DNA of 64,000 bases, from assembly GCF_007858975.2 (NCBI RefSeq), contig NZ_CP042220.2:2914001-2978000 (forward strand). Direction: 5' to 3'. Position 1 is the first letter of the stretch, and each line of letters starts with the position of its first letter. This DNA is from Dickeya poaceiphila (GTDB lineage Bacteria; Pseudomonadota; Gammaproteobacteria; Enterobacterales; Enterobacteriaceae). The notes under the pieces were generated by a model. That model worked only from the letters and a program-made list of their open reading frames with translations, had not been told where the DNA came from and searched no databases. The translations under genes were made by a program, and so were the position numbers. This document shows positions 27,567 through 37,535 of the stretch, piece after piece.

Positions 27567-29993
27567 ATGATAACGCCGGAACAATGCATTCCCCCTTAGC
27601 AAACGCAGCCCCAGCCAACTGCCGTACAACGACAACAGCAACGCCGCCACGACCGGCAAGCCGCCCCACAGCCACGGGTTCGGTTGCCATGGGAAATCGA
27701 ACACCTTACGTTGCAGCAACCACAACGCCGCTTCCGCCCCCAACGCCGCCGCCACGCCTGCAGACAACCCCAGCACCGCGAATTCCCACCACAGTGTGGC
27801 ACGCAGCAAACGCCGACCAGCGCCTAATGTACGATAGACCATCAGTTCCTGGCGTCGCTGCCCCATGCCAACCTGAATCTGCGCCAGTAGCAACAGCGCG
27901 CCGCAGAACAGCACCAGCACTACCATGACTTCCAGCGCTAACCCCACCTGCTGCAACACCGTGCCGATTTGCTTGAGAATGGCGCCGACATCCAGCACCG
28001 TCAGCGTCGGAAACTGGCGGTTGAATTGGGTTACCAACGTACCGCCGCCGTCATAGCGGAAACTGGTCAACCATGACTGCGGCTGGCTATCCAGCGCACC
28101 GGGCGGAAAAATGAAAAAGAAATTTGGCCGCAGGCTTTCCCAGTTCACCTGCCGCAGGCTGCTGATGGTGGCCTGAAACGGCTGGGTATCACCGGTAAAC
28201 GTCAGCGTATCGCCGATTTTCACCCCAAGACGCTGCGCTACGCCTTGTTCTATCGACACTTCGCCCGCTTTCGGCGGCCACTGCCCGGCCACCAGCGAAT
28301 TATGCTCTGGCCGTTGCGCCTGCCAGGTCAAATTCAGTTCCCGGTTGACGGTTTCCCCGCCGGGGTCATCCTCACGTATCAAATCAGTGGCGCGCAGTCC
28401 GTTGATTTGCGTCAGGCGGGCACGAATAATCGGGTAGAAGGTTTCCGATTTCACCTGATGCTGAGCCAGAAAGTCCGTCACCTGCGGCACCTGATCGACG
28501 CTGATGTTCAGCACAAAGTAATTAGGACTGCCAGGCGGCAACTGCTGCTGCCAGCGATCCAGCAAATCGCCACGCAACAACAGCAACAATGCCAGCAGCA
28601 TGAAAGACAGCGAAAATGCCGCCAGTTGGCCCAGCGTTACCCATGGCTGACGCAACAAGCGGTTAATGGCAAGGCGCAACGACAACGTTTTCAGCGTCAG
28701 GCGGCGCAGCAATAACAAGCTTCCCCAGCCAATTCCGCCTAGCAACAGCGCCAATATCAGCACCCCGCCCAGCAAAGACCATAACAGCACACCGCCGCCA
28801 GACACCACCACCAGCAAACCCATCACCACCGCTCCGACTACCGGCAGGTAGTAACGCAACGGCCAGACATTCGCCACCACGTTCTGACGCAACACCCGCA
28901 GCGGCTGGGTCGCCAGCAATTGCCGGTAGGGGCGAATGCCCACCAGCAACGAAATCAACACCAGTGTTCCCAGCGCCCAGCACCATGGCCATAGCCCGGC
29001 TGTGGGCAATTCGCCTGGCAGCACTGATGCTAACGCACGCATCAGCAGAGCCTCAAAACCCACCCCTAACAGGCTGCCGCCCAACGCCGACAACGCCAGC
29101 ACCGCTACCCACTGCCCGATAATCAACCGGCGCAACGCCTGCCGCCCGGCACCCAGCGTTTTCAGTACCGCCACCAGATCGTAGCGACTGCGACAGTAAT
29201 GCCCCATCGCTACCGCTACTGCCGCCACTGACAGCAGCAACGTCAACAATGCCGATAGCAGCAGGAACTGCTGGGAGCGTTGCAGCGATTTACCCAGCGC
29301 GCTCTGCGAATCCTCCATACCATACCAGCGTTGATCCGGTTTCAGCTGGGGTTTGATAATCTCGCTAAAACGGGCGATTTGCGACGGGGAGCCAGCAAAC
29401 ATATAGCGCCAGGTAATGCGTCCACCGGGCTGAATCGCGCCGGTTTTCTCCACGTCCGCCAGATTCATCAGCACCCGCGGCGCCATCTCGAACGGATTAA
29501 ACCCCGCGTCCGGCTCTTGCAGCAATTCCCCAGCGACGGTCAAGGTGGTATCGCCGACATCCAACTTATCGCCCACTTTTATTCCCAGTAACGCCAGCAG
29601 ACGCGGTGCGGCCAGCACCGTACCCGGCGCTACCCGTATCCCAACCGGCTGGGTTTTCAGTTCGCCATACAGCGGATAACGCTCATCAGTCGCTTTGACC
29701 TGCGCCAGTTGCGCGTTGTCGCCTGCGTAGGTCATGGTCATGAACGATACCTGCCGACTTGGCGTCAACCCCTGCTGCTGCGCCTGTTGCAGCCAGCGCT
29801 CATCCACCGGGCGAGACGCCTGCAACACGCGATCACCAGCCAGAAAATCCCGGCTCTGCTGGCTTAGCCCTTTCTCCATGCGATCACTGATAGAGCCGAG
29901 CGCCAGCACGCAGGCTACCGACAGCGTTAACGCCAGCCATACAATCAGCAACGACGGCGATCGCCACTCCCGCCAAAACCAACGCCAAATCAT
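27561..29993 (-). CDS. ybbP: YbbP family ABC transporter permease
   Basis: An 810-residue inner-membrane protein of the FtsX/MacB-like type, similar to E. coli YbbP (804 residues). A membrane segment at residues about 16-37, a large extracytoplasmic domain and two FtsX repeats (groups of membrane segments near residues 250-420 and 690-800) are visible. It pairs with the ATPase YbbA; the transported substrate is unknown, and mechanotransmission or lipoprotein-related work is typical of the family. ATG 29993 overlaps the ybbA stop (ATGA); the open frame runs 13 codons further upstream into ybbA without support. Confidence 0.93.
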   Translation of the reverse strand: MIWRWFWREWRSPSLLIVWLALTLSVACVLALGSISDRMEKGLSQQSRDFLAGDRVLQASRPVDERWLQQAQQQGLTPSRQVSFMTMTYAGDNAQLAQVKATDERYPLYGELKTQPVGIRVAPGTVLAAPRLLALLGIKVGDKLDVGDTTLTVAGELLQEPDAGFNPFEMAPRVLMNLADVEKTGAIQPGGRITWRYMFAGSPSQIARFSEIIKPQLKPDQRWYGMEDSQSALGKSLQRSQQFLLLSALLTLLLSVAAVAVAMGHYCRSRYDLVAVLKTLGAGRQALRRLIIGQWVAVLALSALGGSLLGVGFEALLMRALASVLPGELPTAGLWPWCWALGTLVLISLLVGIRPYRQLLATQPLRVLRQNVVANVWPLRYYLPVVGAVVMGLLVVVSGGGVLLWSLLGGVLILALLLGGIGWGSLLLLRRLTLKTLSLRLAINRLLRQPWVTLGQLAAFSLSFMLLALLLLLRGDLLDRWQQQLPPGSPNYFVLNISVDQVPQVTDFLAQHQVKSETFYPIIRARLTQINGLRATDLIREDDPGGETVNRELNLTWQAQRPEHNSLVAGQWPPKAGEVSIEQGVAQRLGVKIGDTLTFTGDTQPFQATISSLRQVNWESLRPNFFFIFPPGALDSQPQSWLTSFRYDGGGTLVTQFNRQFPTLTVLDVGAILKQIGTVLQQVGLALEVMVVLVLFCGALLLLAQIQVGMGQRRQELMVYRTLGAGRRLLRATLWWEFAVLGLSAGVAAALGAEAALWLLQRKVFDFPWQPNPWLWGGLPVVAALLLSLYGSWLGLRLLRGNALFRRYHA

Positions 29994-30676
29994 GCATCCT
30001 CCCACAGTTTGCCGTCGCGCAGCCGCAGGCAACGTTCACAACGCGCCGCCAGTTGCTCGTCATGTGTCACCAGTATCAGTGTGGTCGCAGAGTCACGGTT
30101 GAGAGAAAACAGCAGGTTAGCGATGCGCTCGCCGGTCTGACGGTCGAGATTACCGGTTGGCTCATCGGCGAACAGTACCTTCGGGTGACCACTGAAAGCA
30201 CGCGCCAACGCCACACGCTGTTGTTCGCCGCCGGAAAGCTGTGCAGGCAGGTGATGTAACCGCGCGCCCAGACCGAGTTGCTGCAACAGTTGCTCCGCCT
30301 GCTGGCGGCTGTGGCGATCACTCTCACCACGCAGTAATGCCGGTAACTGTACGTTTTCCAGCGCGGTCAGGGTGGGCACCAGCATAAAAGACTGGAACAC
30401 GAACCCCACGTCCTGTGCCCGCAACGCCGCTCTGCCTTCTTCATCCAGACGGTCCAGCCGCTGACCAAGCAGTGACACCTGTCCGCTGCTGCCGTCATCC
30501 AGACCAGCCAAAATCCCCAACAGGGTGGATTTTCCCGATCCGGACTCCCCCACCAGCGCAATGGTCTGAGCAGGTTTGACAACCAGCTCAACTCCGGTGA
30601 GGATGGAAAGCTGATGTTCTCCCTGACCAACGTGCTTACTAAGATGATGAACCTCAAGAATGTTTTCCGCTGGCAT
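29990..30676 (-). CDS. ybbA: YbbA ABC transporter ATPase
   Basis: A 228-residue ATPase of the LolD/MacB class. Walker A is GESGSGKSTLLG (about residues 43-54), the signature is LSGGEQQRVALARA, and Walker B is VLFADEPTGNLD. It overlaps ybbP by 4 bases and so forms an operon with it, as in E. coli. Its 5' end overlaps the divergent tesA reading frame by 33 bp. The start at 30676 fits the E. coli protein (MPAENI...) exactly. Confidence 0.96.
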   Translation of the reverse strand: MPAENILEVHHLSKHVGQGEHQLSILTGVELVVKPAQTIALVGESGSGKSTLLGILAGLDDGSSGQVSLLGQRLDRLDEEGRAALRAQDVGFVFQSFMLVPTLTALENVQLPALLRGESDRHSRQQAEQLLQQLGLGARLHHLPAQLSGGEQQRVALARAFSGHPKVLFADEPTGNLDRQTGERIANLLFSLNRDSATTLILVTHDEQLAARCERCLRLRDGKLWEDA

Positions 30677-31285
30677 GTCGTTATCCTTCTATTTTGGGGC
30701 CTGTTCAGTCTGCGCGCTTTGGCGACGGATACGCTGTTAGTGTTGGGCGACAGCCTGAGCGCCGGCTATCGCATGGCGGCGAATCAAGCCTGGCCTGCGT
30801 TGCTGGATGCCGCCTGGCAGTCCCGTTCTCCCGCCGTTCCGGTTCGGGTAGTGAACGCCAGCATCAGCGGCGACACCGCAACGCAGGGGCTGGCACGCCT
30901 TCCCGCCTTGCTGCAACAGCACCAGCCACGCTGGGTGTTGGTAGAGTTGGGCGGCAATGACGGCCTGCGTGGTTTTCCCCCCCAGAACATAGAGCAGGAT
31001 CTCGCTGGCGTCATTACCCAGGTCAAAGCGGCCAACGCTCAGCCATTGCTGATGCAAATCCGCCTGCCGACCAACTATGGGCGACGCTATACCGAATCGT
31101 TCAGCGCCGTTTATCCGCGTCTTGCCAAAACGTTTGCTATTCCACTGCTGCCATTTTTCATGGAACAGGTTTATCTCAAACCGGAATGGATGCAGGATGA
31201 CGGCATCCACCCAAACCGCGATGCTCAGCCGTTTATCGCCAATTGGATGGCAACACAGCTCGACGCCGTTATTAATCAGCACTGA
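30644..31285 (+). CDS. tesA: Multifunctional acyl-CoA thioesterase I / protease I / lysophospholipase L1
   Basis: TesA is a periplasmic SGNH hydrolase that cleaves acyl-CoAs, esters and lysophospholipids. The 213-residue product has a signal peptide ending at about residue 26 (...SLRALA) and the SGNH blocks GDSLSAGY (nucleophile Ser), GGND, and the D-x-x-H of QDDGIHPN. ATG 30644 gives MMNLKNVFRWH, like E. coli; an in-frame ATG at 30614 has a better GGAAAG site but would add ten residues not present in the family. The gene overlaps the divergent ybbA by 33 bp, an arrangement shared with E. coli. Confidence 0.95.
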   Translation: MMNLKNVFRWHVVILLFWGLFSLRALATDTLLVLGDSLSAGYRMAANQAWPALLDAAWQSRSPAVPVRVVNASISGDTATQGLARLPALLQQHQPRWVLVELGGNDGLRGFPPQNIEQDLAGVITQVKAANAQPLLMQIRLPTNYGRRYTESFSAVYPRLAKTFAIPLLPFFMEQVYLKPEWMQDDGIHPNRDAQPFIANWMATQLDAVINQH

Positions 31286-31348
31286 GTCTATAAAGATTAA
31301 CAGTTAACCACTACTCTTGATATTTAAGCGTTTTCTTTAGGTAAAGTT

Positions 31349-32125
31349 ATGCAAAAAGCGGTTTTAATTACCGGTTGCTCCAGCGGCATTGGCTTGATTG
31401 CCGCTCAATGTTTGCAACAACGCGGTTATCGCGTACTGGCGGCCTGCCGCCGTCATCAGGACGTAGCACGCATGAATTCGCTGGGTTTTGAAGGGATCGA
31501 TCTGGATCTCGACAGCAGCGCCAGCGTCAGACAGGCCGCCGATATCGTGATCGCGCTGACCGGTAACCGGCTCTATGGTTTATTCAACAATGCGGGTTAC
31601 GGGTTATACGGGCCACTCAACACCATTTCCCGCCAGCAACTGGAACAGCAGTTTTCCAGCAACCTGTTCGGCACACATCAGCTAACACAGTTATTGCTGC
31701 CTGCCATGTTGCCGCATGGCGAAGGGCGAATTATCCAGACCAGTTCGGTCATGGGGCTTATCTCCACGCCAGGACGCGGCGCTTACGCGGCCAGCAAATA
31801 CGCGCTGGAAGCCTGGTCCGACGCATTGCGTATGGAACTGCACGGCAGTGGTTTGCACGTATCGCTGATCGAACCCGGTCCCATCAGTACGCGCTTCACC
31901 GACAATGTAGCTCAGACGCAGCAGGACCAACCGGTCACTAATCCCGGCATCGCCAGCCGCTTCACGCTGCCGCCGCAGGCGGTGCTGCCTAAATTGATTC
32001 ATGCGCTGGAAAGCCCGCGTCCGAAATTGCGCTATCCGGTGACGCTGCTCGCCCACGGCATCACCGTACTACGCCGGTTGCTGCCGGGCCGCGTGCTTGA
32101 TCACCTGCTGCGGACAAAATCCTGA
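31349..32125 (+). CDS. ybbO: Short-chain dehydrogenase YbbO
   Basis: A 258-residue classical short-chain dehydrogenase/reductase. Cofactor motif TGCSSGIG is at about residues 8-15, NNAGYG near residue 80, the catalytic Ser in QTSSVMG, and the Y-x-x-x-K pair in YAASKYALEAW. E. coli YbbO reduces aldehydes with NADPH in vitro; the natural substrate is open. The surrounding order tesA-ybbO-cnoX is conserved with E. coli. A ribosome site (TTAGGTAAAG) lies just before ATG 31349. Confidence 0.93.
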   Translation: MQKAVLITGCSSGIGLIAAQCLQQRGYRVLAACRRHQDVARMNSLGFEGIDLDLDSSASVRQAADIVIALTGNRLYGLFNNAGYGLYGPLNTISRQQLEQQFSSNLFGTHQLTQLLLPAMLPHGEGRIIQTSSVMGLISTPGRGAYAASKYALEAWSDALRMELHGSGLHVSLIEPGPISTRFTDNVAQTQQDQPVTNPGIASRFTLPPQAVLPKLIHALESPRPKLRYPVTLLAHGITVLRRLLPGRVLDHLLRTKS

Positions 32126-32186
32126 TTCGGGGTTGAAGTGGCGGACATCACCCCCATAATGGCTAAAAAGTTTGAGAGAGAATGAT

Positions 32187-33047
32187 ATGTTTGAACAACA
32201 CGCCAACGTGATTGATATCAACGAAACCAACCTGCATCAGGTACTGGAACAGTCCATGAGTGCGCCGGTGCTGTTCTATTTCTGGTCTGATCGCAGCACC
32301 CATTGCCAGCAACTGGGTCCGGTGCTGGACAAACTGGCAGCAGAATACGCCGGCCAGTTTATTCTGGCTAAAGTGGACTGCGACGCCGAGCAACGCGTGG
32401 CGGCGCAGTTCGGCCTGCGCGCCATCCCAACCGTGTATCTGTTCAAAGACGGTCAGCCGGTTGACGGTTTCCAGGGACCACAGCCCGAAGAAGTCATCCG
32501 TGACCTGCTGCAACGTGTGCTGCCGAAAGCCGAAGACCTGAAACTGGCACAGGCTCAGCAATTGATTCAGGAAAATCAGTTGAAAGAAGCCGCCGTATTA
32601 CTGAAAGATGCGTGGCAACTGGATACTAAACGCAGCGATATCGCGCTGCTGCTGGCGGAAGTACAGATCCAACTCAACCGCAGTGATGACGCACAAGCGG
32701 TGTTGGATACCATTCCGCTACAGGATCAGGATACCCGCTATCACGGGCTGGTAGCGCAAATCGAACTAATGAAACAGGCGGCGGATACACCGGAAATTCA
32801 GCAATTACAGCAGCAACTGGCCGCCTCGCCAGATAATCAGGAACTGGCGGTGCAGCTCAGCCTGCAACTGCATCAGGTAGGGCGTAACGAAGAAGCGCTG
32901 GAACTGCTGATGGGGATGTTGAAGAAGGACCTGACTGCTGCCGGCGGCAATGCCCGCAAAACGCTGATGGATATTATGGCCGCACTCGGTACCGGCGATG
33001 CCCTGGCGGCCCGTTACCGCCGTCAGCTGTATTCGCTATTGTACTGA
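32187..33047 (+). CDS. cnoX: Chaperedoxin CnoX (YbbN)
   Basis: CnoX is a holdase that protects proteins from hypochlorous acid and hands them to GroEL and DnaK. The 286-residue product has a thioredoxin fold (residues about 1-110) whose active-site position reads S-T-H-C rather than C-x-x-C, followed by a TPR domain to the C-terminus. Loss of the first cysteine is a normal trait of the enterobacterial protein (E. coli SQHC), so oxidoreductase activity is not expected. ATG 32187 is preceded by GAGAGAGAATGAT; an earlier in-frame ATG at 32172 would add five residues and overlap that ribosome site. Confidence 0.95.
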   Translation: MFEQHANVIDINETNLHQVLEQSMSAPVLFYFWSDRSTHCQQLGPVLDKLAAEYAGQFILAKVDCDAEQRVAAQFGLRAIPTVYLFKDGQPVDGFQGPQPEEVIRDLLQRVLPKAEDLKLAQAQQLIQENQLKEAAVLLKDAWQLDTKRSDIALLLAEVQIQLNRSDDAQAVLDTIPLQDQDTRYHGLVAQIELMKQAADTPEIQQLQQQLAASPDNQELAVQLSLQLHQVGRNEEALELLMGMLKKDLTAAGGNARKTLMDIMAALGTGDALAARYRRQLYSLLY

Positions 33048-33063
33048 TTCCTGAGCGTTAACG

Positions 33064-33083
33064 GCGGGGGCAACTGCCCCCGC
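33064..33083. terminator. G/C hairpin between cnoX and yfaY
   Basis: GCGGGGGC (33064-33071) and GCCCCCGC (33076-33083) form a perfect 8-bp stem with an AACT loop, between two convergent genes. There is no T run on either side. It may end or protect both messages. Confidence 0.55.
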
Positions 33084-33106
33084 ACGCGCCATTTCCCGGC
33101 GACGAC

Positions 33107-34300
33107 TTACAACGTCTCCAGCACGCTGATCCAGCCATGACCGCCATACACCGGCCAGCCATTGAGCCAGCGGCGCAGCATGTTCATCGCCAGCATCGCC
33201 ACCACATCCTGATGCGTCTTACGGCTATAACGTCTCACATTCACCTGAATCGTCTGGGCGAAAGTCCCTTCCGGGGTATGCAGTGCCAGCATCAGAACGC
33301 CATCATCAGAGCGGCCAACATACAGCGCTAATTCCGCCTGATGGCGCTGTGCCAGCGCCTGAGTTTCCCCGGCAGCGGCAGCCAACGCCAACACTCCGTT
33401 TTCCACCCGCAATTCGCCGCCGGATAACGGCACATCCGCTTCACGCAGTTGCCAGTTGAGCAAACCGGCGGTGAAGTCTTCAGCCACGGTCAGGCGCAGC
33501 CCACGCTCAGTGAGACGACGCGCCAGCTGGGCTGGAAGCCCTTGCGTACCTTCGAAAATCGTATTTTCGCCAGCGACATCACGCACCCTTTGCCACGCGG
33601 CTTCCATCTCCTCACGCCGTGTCGCCGGGCCGGTCAGTTTTAGTTCGATAATCGGTACGGAGGAGCGATACCCCAGAACGACTTCCGGCGGCAGCGGCAG
33701 GCTGTCGAGTTGGCTGGCAAGATCGCTTTCGGAGCGGCCAAACGTGGTCAGTCTCAGACACAGCGGCGGTTCGGCAATAACAAAACGTTGACGCAGTCGC
33801 GGCAGAATCTGTTGTTCCACCATCACCTTGAATTCAGACGGCACACCGGGGGTGAAAAACATCAGGCACGTGTTTAGTTGCATCACAAAACCGCAGGCAG
33901 TACCCACCGGGTTATCAACCAATTCAGCGCTGGCGGGCAATTGCGCCTGTTTGCGATTGCTGTCGGCCATAACCCGTCCACGCTCGGTGAAAAACGCTTC
34001 CATACGCGCAATCCATTCAGGATGCTCAACCAGTGTTTCTCCGGCTGCCGTGGCCGCTGCCAGCGAACTGAGATCATCGCTGGTTGGCCCCAGCCCACCA
34101 TTGACGATTAGCACATCGGCAATCTGGCTGCGCTCAGTCAGCGCCGTCACCAGTTCTTCCAGCTTATCGCCCACCGTCATGCGGCTGGTCATCGGCACAC
34201 CTTGTGAAAACAGATAATCCGCCAGCCAGGCGGCATTGGTATCCACAATCTGCCCGTGCAGCACTTCATCACCGGTACATAACATCTCGACCCTAAGCAT
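33107..34300 (-). CDS. yfaY: CinA-like protein YfaY
   Basis: A 397-residue member of the CinA family, very similar in its N-terminal molybdopterin-binding-like (MoCF) domain to E. coli YfaY: VEMLCTGDEVLHGQIVDTNAAWLAD and VNGGLGPTSDD. The C-terminal half corresponds to the CinA-C/PncC (NMN deamidase) domain but is diverged, as in E. coli YfaY, which is reported to lack that activity. ATG 34300 has AAGGAG eight bases upstream; GTG 34309 overlaps this site and was rejected. yfaZ lies upstream on the same strand, and the pair is also adjacent in E. coli. Confidence 0.93.
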   Translation of the reverse strand: MLRVEMLCTGDEVLHGQIVDTNAAWLADYLFSQGVPMTSRMTVGDKLEELVTALTERSQIADVLIVNGGLGPTSDDLSSLAAATAAGETLVEHPEWIARMEAFFTERGRVMADSNRKQAQLPASAELVDNPVGTACGFVMQLNTCLMFFTPGVPSEFKVMVEQQILPRLRQRFVIAEPPLCLRLTTFGRSESDLASQLDSLPLPPEVVLGYRSSVPIIELKLTGPATRREEMEAAWQRVRDVAGENTIFEGTQGLPAQLARRLTERGLRLTVAEDFTAGLLNWQLREADVPLSGGELRVENGVLALAAAAGETQALAQRHQAELALYVGRSDDGVLMLALHTPEGTFAQTIQVNVRRYSRKTHQDVVAMLAMNMLRRWLNGWPVYGGHGWISVLETL

Positions 34301-34358
34301 CCGCGGCACTCCTTATGATGGTTTCACACCACTGTAGAAACTCGACGCCATAAACACA

Positions 34359-34389
34359 ATGGCGCTTTCTGCCTGACAGAAAGCGCCAT
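34359..34389. repeat. Perfect 13-bp inverted repeat in the yfaZ-yfaY gap
   Basis: ATGGCGCTTTCTG (34359-34371) and CAGAAAGCGCCAT (34377-34389) are exactly complementary, with loop CCTGA. It is one of the strongest hairpins in the window. It stands 8 bp from the separate yfaZ terminator and has no T run of its own. Confidence 0.7.
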
Positions 34390-34395
34390 CTGATA

Positions 34396-34426
34396 AAAAG
34401 GCAAAGGCGTGACTCAGCACGCCTTT
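34396..34426 (-). terminator. yfaZ terminator
   Basis: On the minus strand AAAGGCGTG, a 6-base loop and CACGCCTTT form a 9-bp hairpin (34426-34403), followed by GCCTTTTT. It lies 25 bases past the yfaZ stop and separates yfaZ from yfaY. Confidence 0.82.
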
Positions 34427-34450
34427 TGTCTGCCAACCGATACGGGGAAA

Positions 34451-34996
34451 TCAGAAATTCAGTCCAACACCAACGTAAGCCGTATCCGCTACCCGGTTGT
34501 CTTTGCCGGCTTCACCGGCAGCCATATTGATATAGCGATAACCAACATCCAGCGATAACGGACGGAATGGCTGCCAACGCACGCCACCACGGGCTTCCAC
34601 ATAGTGATCAACGTGGCTTGAAAACGCGTCCGGCGAGTAATAACCTTCGCCGTACAGGGACACGGAATTGGCCAACGGCACCTGTAGTCCGCCGCCCAGC
34701 GCAACGCCATAGCCATCGTCGAAATGGTTCTGGTTCAGATAAAGACCTTTGGCGCCCACACTGAGTGACGCGTTGCTCAACGCGAAGGTATAATCCACAC
34801 CAGCGCTGTAAACGTTATTGTTGTGTTTGTCATCATGATTCCAACCCACATTGCCCGACACGCCAGGTATCCCCAAGCCGAAACCAGCGCCGACACCCGT
34901 GTAGTCACGCCCAGCTTCTCCAGAAATACTAATGGCATGAGCGGAAACGGTCGCCAGCAACAGACTGCCCGCACAAGCAATAGCCCACTTTTTCAT
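34451..34996 (-). CDS. yfaZ: YfaZ family outer membrane protein
   Basis: A 181-residue protein with a signal peptide (MKKWAIACAGSLLLATVSAHA) and a short beta-barrel pattern of alternating hydrophobic residues, ending in F (AYVGVGLNF), the usual outer-membrane signal. It matches the YfaZ family (DUF1460-unrelated, Pfam YfaZ), whose function is not known. It starts after AAGGATTATAGAC. A terminator and a second strong hairpin separate it from yfaY downstream. The 197 bp before the start (34997-35193) are A/T-rich and hold its promoter region and the menE 3' end. Confidence 0.9.
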   Translation of the reverse strand: MKKWAIACAGSLLLATVSAHAISISGEAGRDYTGVGAGFGLGIPGVSGNVGWNHDDKHNNNVYSAGVDYTFALSNASLSVGAKGLYLNQNHFDDGYGVALGGGLQVPLANSVSLYGEGYYSPDAFSSHVDHYVEARGGVRWQPFRPLSLDVGYRYINMAAGEAGKDNRVADTAYVGVGLNF

Positions 34997-35193
34997 GTCT
35001 ATAATCCTTAAAACAATACGTTAAACGCGCACAATACCGCGATGCCAACACGCATTTTACCCAAATATTCAGCAGTCAAAAGCGTAAATAACCGCAAGCG
35101 TAGTAAGATTTTGATGAAAAACAGAGACATCATTCTCTTTCAGATTAGCCGAAACGACAACCAGCCCGTACTGCGATAAACCATGTCGGCCCG

Positions 35194-36579
35194 TCATACC
35201 GTGCAACGTGGTTGCTGTTCAACCCAATTTTTCACCTGCTGGCGAGATATTTTAATTCCGCCGCTGTTCAGCTCAGCAGGTAGCAGATAACACGCCACCG
35301 GGCGCTGGAATCCAGCCAGTCGAGGTTGCCACCAGGCAATTAGCTGCGACAGCGGTAAGCCATTTTCTACCTCAACAACCGCCACCGGTCGCTGACCAAA
35401 CTCCGGATCATCTATCGGCACCACACAAGCATAAGTCACATCCGGATGCTGTAGCAAAACGGCTTCCACATCTTCCGGTTGAATCCCCTCGCCGCCGCTG
35501 AAGAACTGATTATCCAGACGCCCCAGAATTTGCCACTCACGGCCATCCCACTGACCACGATCCCTGGTATGAAACCAGCCTTGTGCGTCAGTAAGCGGGA
35601 TCAAGCGCCCATCACGCCAGTAACCTTCCGCCAGACAAGGGCCACGCAGCAGAATTTCTTCACCGTCCAGTTTTATCTCACGCCCCGCCAACGGCAGCCC
35701 AACCCCAGCATGAGCATCGGCACGCTTGGCACACACCGTGGAACCCAGTTCAGTCATACCATAACCGCACCAGCAACGAATACCCCGTGCTTCCGCTTGT
35801 TGTGTCAGCCCTGCCGGAATCGCCGCACCGCCCAGCAATACCGCCCGCAAGCTTACCGGCGCGTGACTCTGCGACAAAAGCCGCCAGAGTTGGGTGGGAA
35901 CTAACGAAGCATGGGTACACACCCGCAAGGCAACATCCAATGGCTGATTTGGTCTGAGGACCAGCGACGCCCCGGCAACCAGCCAACGCCAGACGACTCC
36001 CTGCCCGGAGACATGAAACAGCGGCAGTGACAACAACCAGCGATCACCTGCGCTGAACGCCATCAATGCCGTCACACCTTCGGCGCTAACCAGATGAGCA
36101 TCATAGGTATGCACAGCTGCTTTCGGCATTCCGCTGGAACCGGACGTCAACGTCATGGTCGCCAGTCGTTGCACGGCCCATGGCAATAACGGCACCGTAT
36201 CAGCCGACGGCACTGGCTGGCTCAGTGGTCTGACACTCTGCGGCCAGCGATGCTCGCCAAGACACAAGCCATACTCGATATTCAGCGAGGGCAACAACGC
36301 ATCCAGCAGCGTATCCGGCAGTTGAGGGTTAAGCGGCAACAAACGCGCGCCACACTGCAACAACGCCAGATAACAACACAGCATATCAGTACTGTTTTTA
36401 CCACGCAGCGCTACCCCCATCCCTGGCTTCACCCCCTGGCGAACGAACCCGCTTGCCAATTGTTCAAGGTGAGTCGCCAGTTGCTGCCAGGTCCAGATTC
36501 CGCTGTCGTCTATCAGCGCCGGCGCCATCGGCTGGGCGGAAGCCCAATTCCGCCAAGGCCAGTCGGTCAGGATTGCCAT
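35194..36579 (-). CDS. menE: o-Succinylbenzoate-CoA ligase
   Basis: MenE activates o-succinylbenzoate with ATP and CoA, the fifth step of menaquinone synthesis. The 461-residue product is an adenylate-forming enzyme: the phosphate loop is [16 protein letters not shown] (about residues 142-157), then GYGMTELGS, the [16 protein letters not shown] hinge region and a C-terminal catalytic lysine ([11 protein letters not shown]). It overlaps menC by 13 bases and ends the men operon. A ribosome site is hard to see within the menC end, suggesting translational coupling. Confidence 0.96.
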   Translation of the reverse strand: MAILTDWPWRNWASAQPMAPALIDDSGIWTWQQLATHLEQLASGFVRQGVKPGMGVALRGKNSTDMLCCYLALLQCGARLLPLNPQLPDTLLDALLPSLNIEYGLCLGEHRWPQSVRPLSQPVPSADTVPLLPWAVQRLATMTLTSGSSGMPKAAVHTYDAHLVSAEGVTALMAFSAGDRWLLSLPLFHVSGQGVVWRWLVAGASLVLRPNQPLDVALRVCTHASLVPTQLWRLLSQSHAPVSLRAVLLGGAAIPAGLTQQAEARGIRCWCGYGMTELGSTVCAKRADAHAGVGLPLAGREIKLDGEEILLRGPCLAEGYWRDGRLIPLTDAQGWFHTRDRGQWDGREWQILGRLDNQFFSGGEGIQPEDVEAVLLQHPDVTYACVVPIDDPEFGQRPVAVVEVENGLPLSQLIAWWQPRLAGFQRPVACYLLPAELNSGGIKISRQQVKNWVEQQPRCTV

Positions 36580-37535
36580 ACCTGCTCCAGTCCGTCCGCG
36601 GCTATCAACGGCAACGTACTGTCAGGCCAGGTACGCACCACCTGCGCCTGCATCAGATCCAACGTGTCCAGCCCCGGCAGTACGCCCGGCGTCAGCCAAC
36701 GCGCCAGCCGCGCCAGTTGAGTCAACCCAAGGCTGGACTCGATGCTGGAACTGATTACCGCCGTCAGGCCGGCCTGATGCGCCTGCGCCACCAGTTGACG
36801 GCAACGGTTCAGACTGCCGGTCAGCGACGGTTTGATAATAATCGCCGCCACACCCGGCTCCGCTTCAACCCGAAATCCCGGCTCACGCACGCTTTCGTCC
36901 CAGGCGATGGCGATACCGGTAGCCTGGGCGAAATCACGCGACTCATCACGGGTTTTACACGGCTCTTCCAGAAAAGCGATGCGAGAGCGATAGTCTGGCG
37001 CCACATAACGGGCAAACCCGTCGGCTTTGGCGCGTGTCCAACTGCGATTGGCGTCCAGACGTAACTGTAGATTGGGCAGTGCTTCCAACAACAGATTCAC
37101 GATCATGCCGTCACGCACCGCCTCGTACAGCCCGACTTTCACCTTCGCCAACGGTTCAGGCAGGTGTTGCAGCATGGCGAACAGCTCATCCGGATCGCCA
37201 CTGCACAATGGCGCCTTGCGGTAGTCCGCCGCATCAGGCAGTTCGCCGGTGAGTTCCGCCAGTGCACAACTGAGGCCGAAATCAACCGAGGGCAACCCGC
37301 ATTCATCCGGCACTGGCCCCATCAACCAGGTTTGCAACTGTGCCTGCGCGGCGCCGAGCGCCTCCGCCAGCGTTTCCACGCTGAACTGCGGCAGCGGCGC
37401 TATCTCTCCCCACCCCTCACGCTCACCATCACGCAGGCGAAGCAACAATCCATCGCGGGTTTTCAGGCGCTGATTACGCAATACAACCCCGGCGTCCATC
37501 GGCACGCTGTAACGATAGAGGATAGCCTCACGCAT
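36567..37535 (-). CDS. menC: o-Succinylbenzoate synthase
   Basis: MenC dehydrates SHCHC to o-succinylbenzoate. The 322-residue enolase-superfamily protein has the N-terminal capping domain, then the barrel with KVKVGLYEA, the metal ligands in [14 protein letters not shown] and AIAWDES, and the acid/base lysine in [10 protein letters not shown]. It overlaps menB (shared base at 37535) and menE, in the conserved men order. Length equals E. coli MenC (320) within two residues. Confidence 0.97.
   Translation of the reverse strand: MREAILYRYSVPMDAGVVLRNQRLKTRDGLLLRLRDGEREGWGEIAPLPQFSVETLAEALGAAQAQLQTWLMGPVPDECGLPSVDFGLSCALAELTGELPDAADYRKAPLCSGDPDELFAMLQHLPEPLAKVKVGLYEAVRDGMIVNLLLEALPNLQLRLDANRSWTRAKADGFARYVAPDYRSRIAFLEEPCKTRDESRDFAQATGIAIAWDESVREPGFRVEAEPGVAAIIIKPSLTGSLNRCRQLVAQAHQAGLTAVISSSIESSLGLTQLARLARWLTPGVLPGLDTLDLMQAQVVRTWPDSTLPLIAADGLEQVWQS

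Noticed and set aside
32250..32320. Missing first cysteine in the CnoX thioredoxin motif as a lesion
   Set aside because: Enterobacterial CnoX/YbbN naturally has S-x-x-C.
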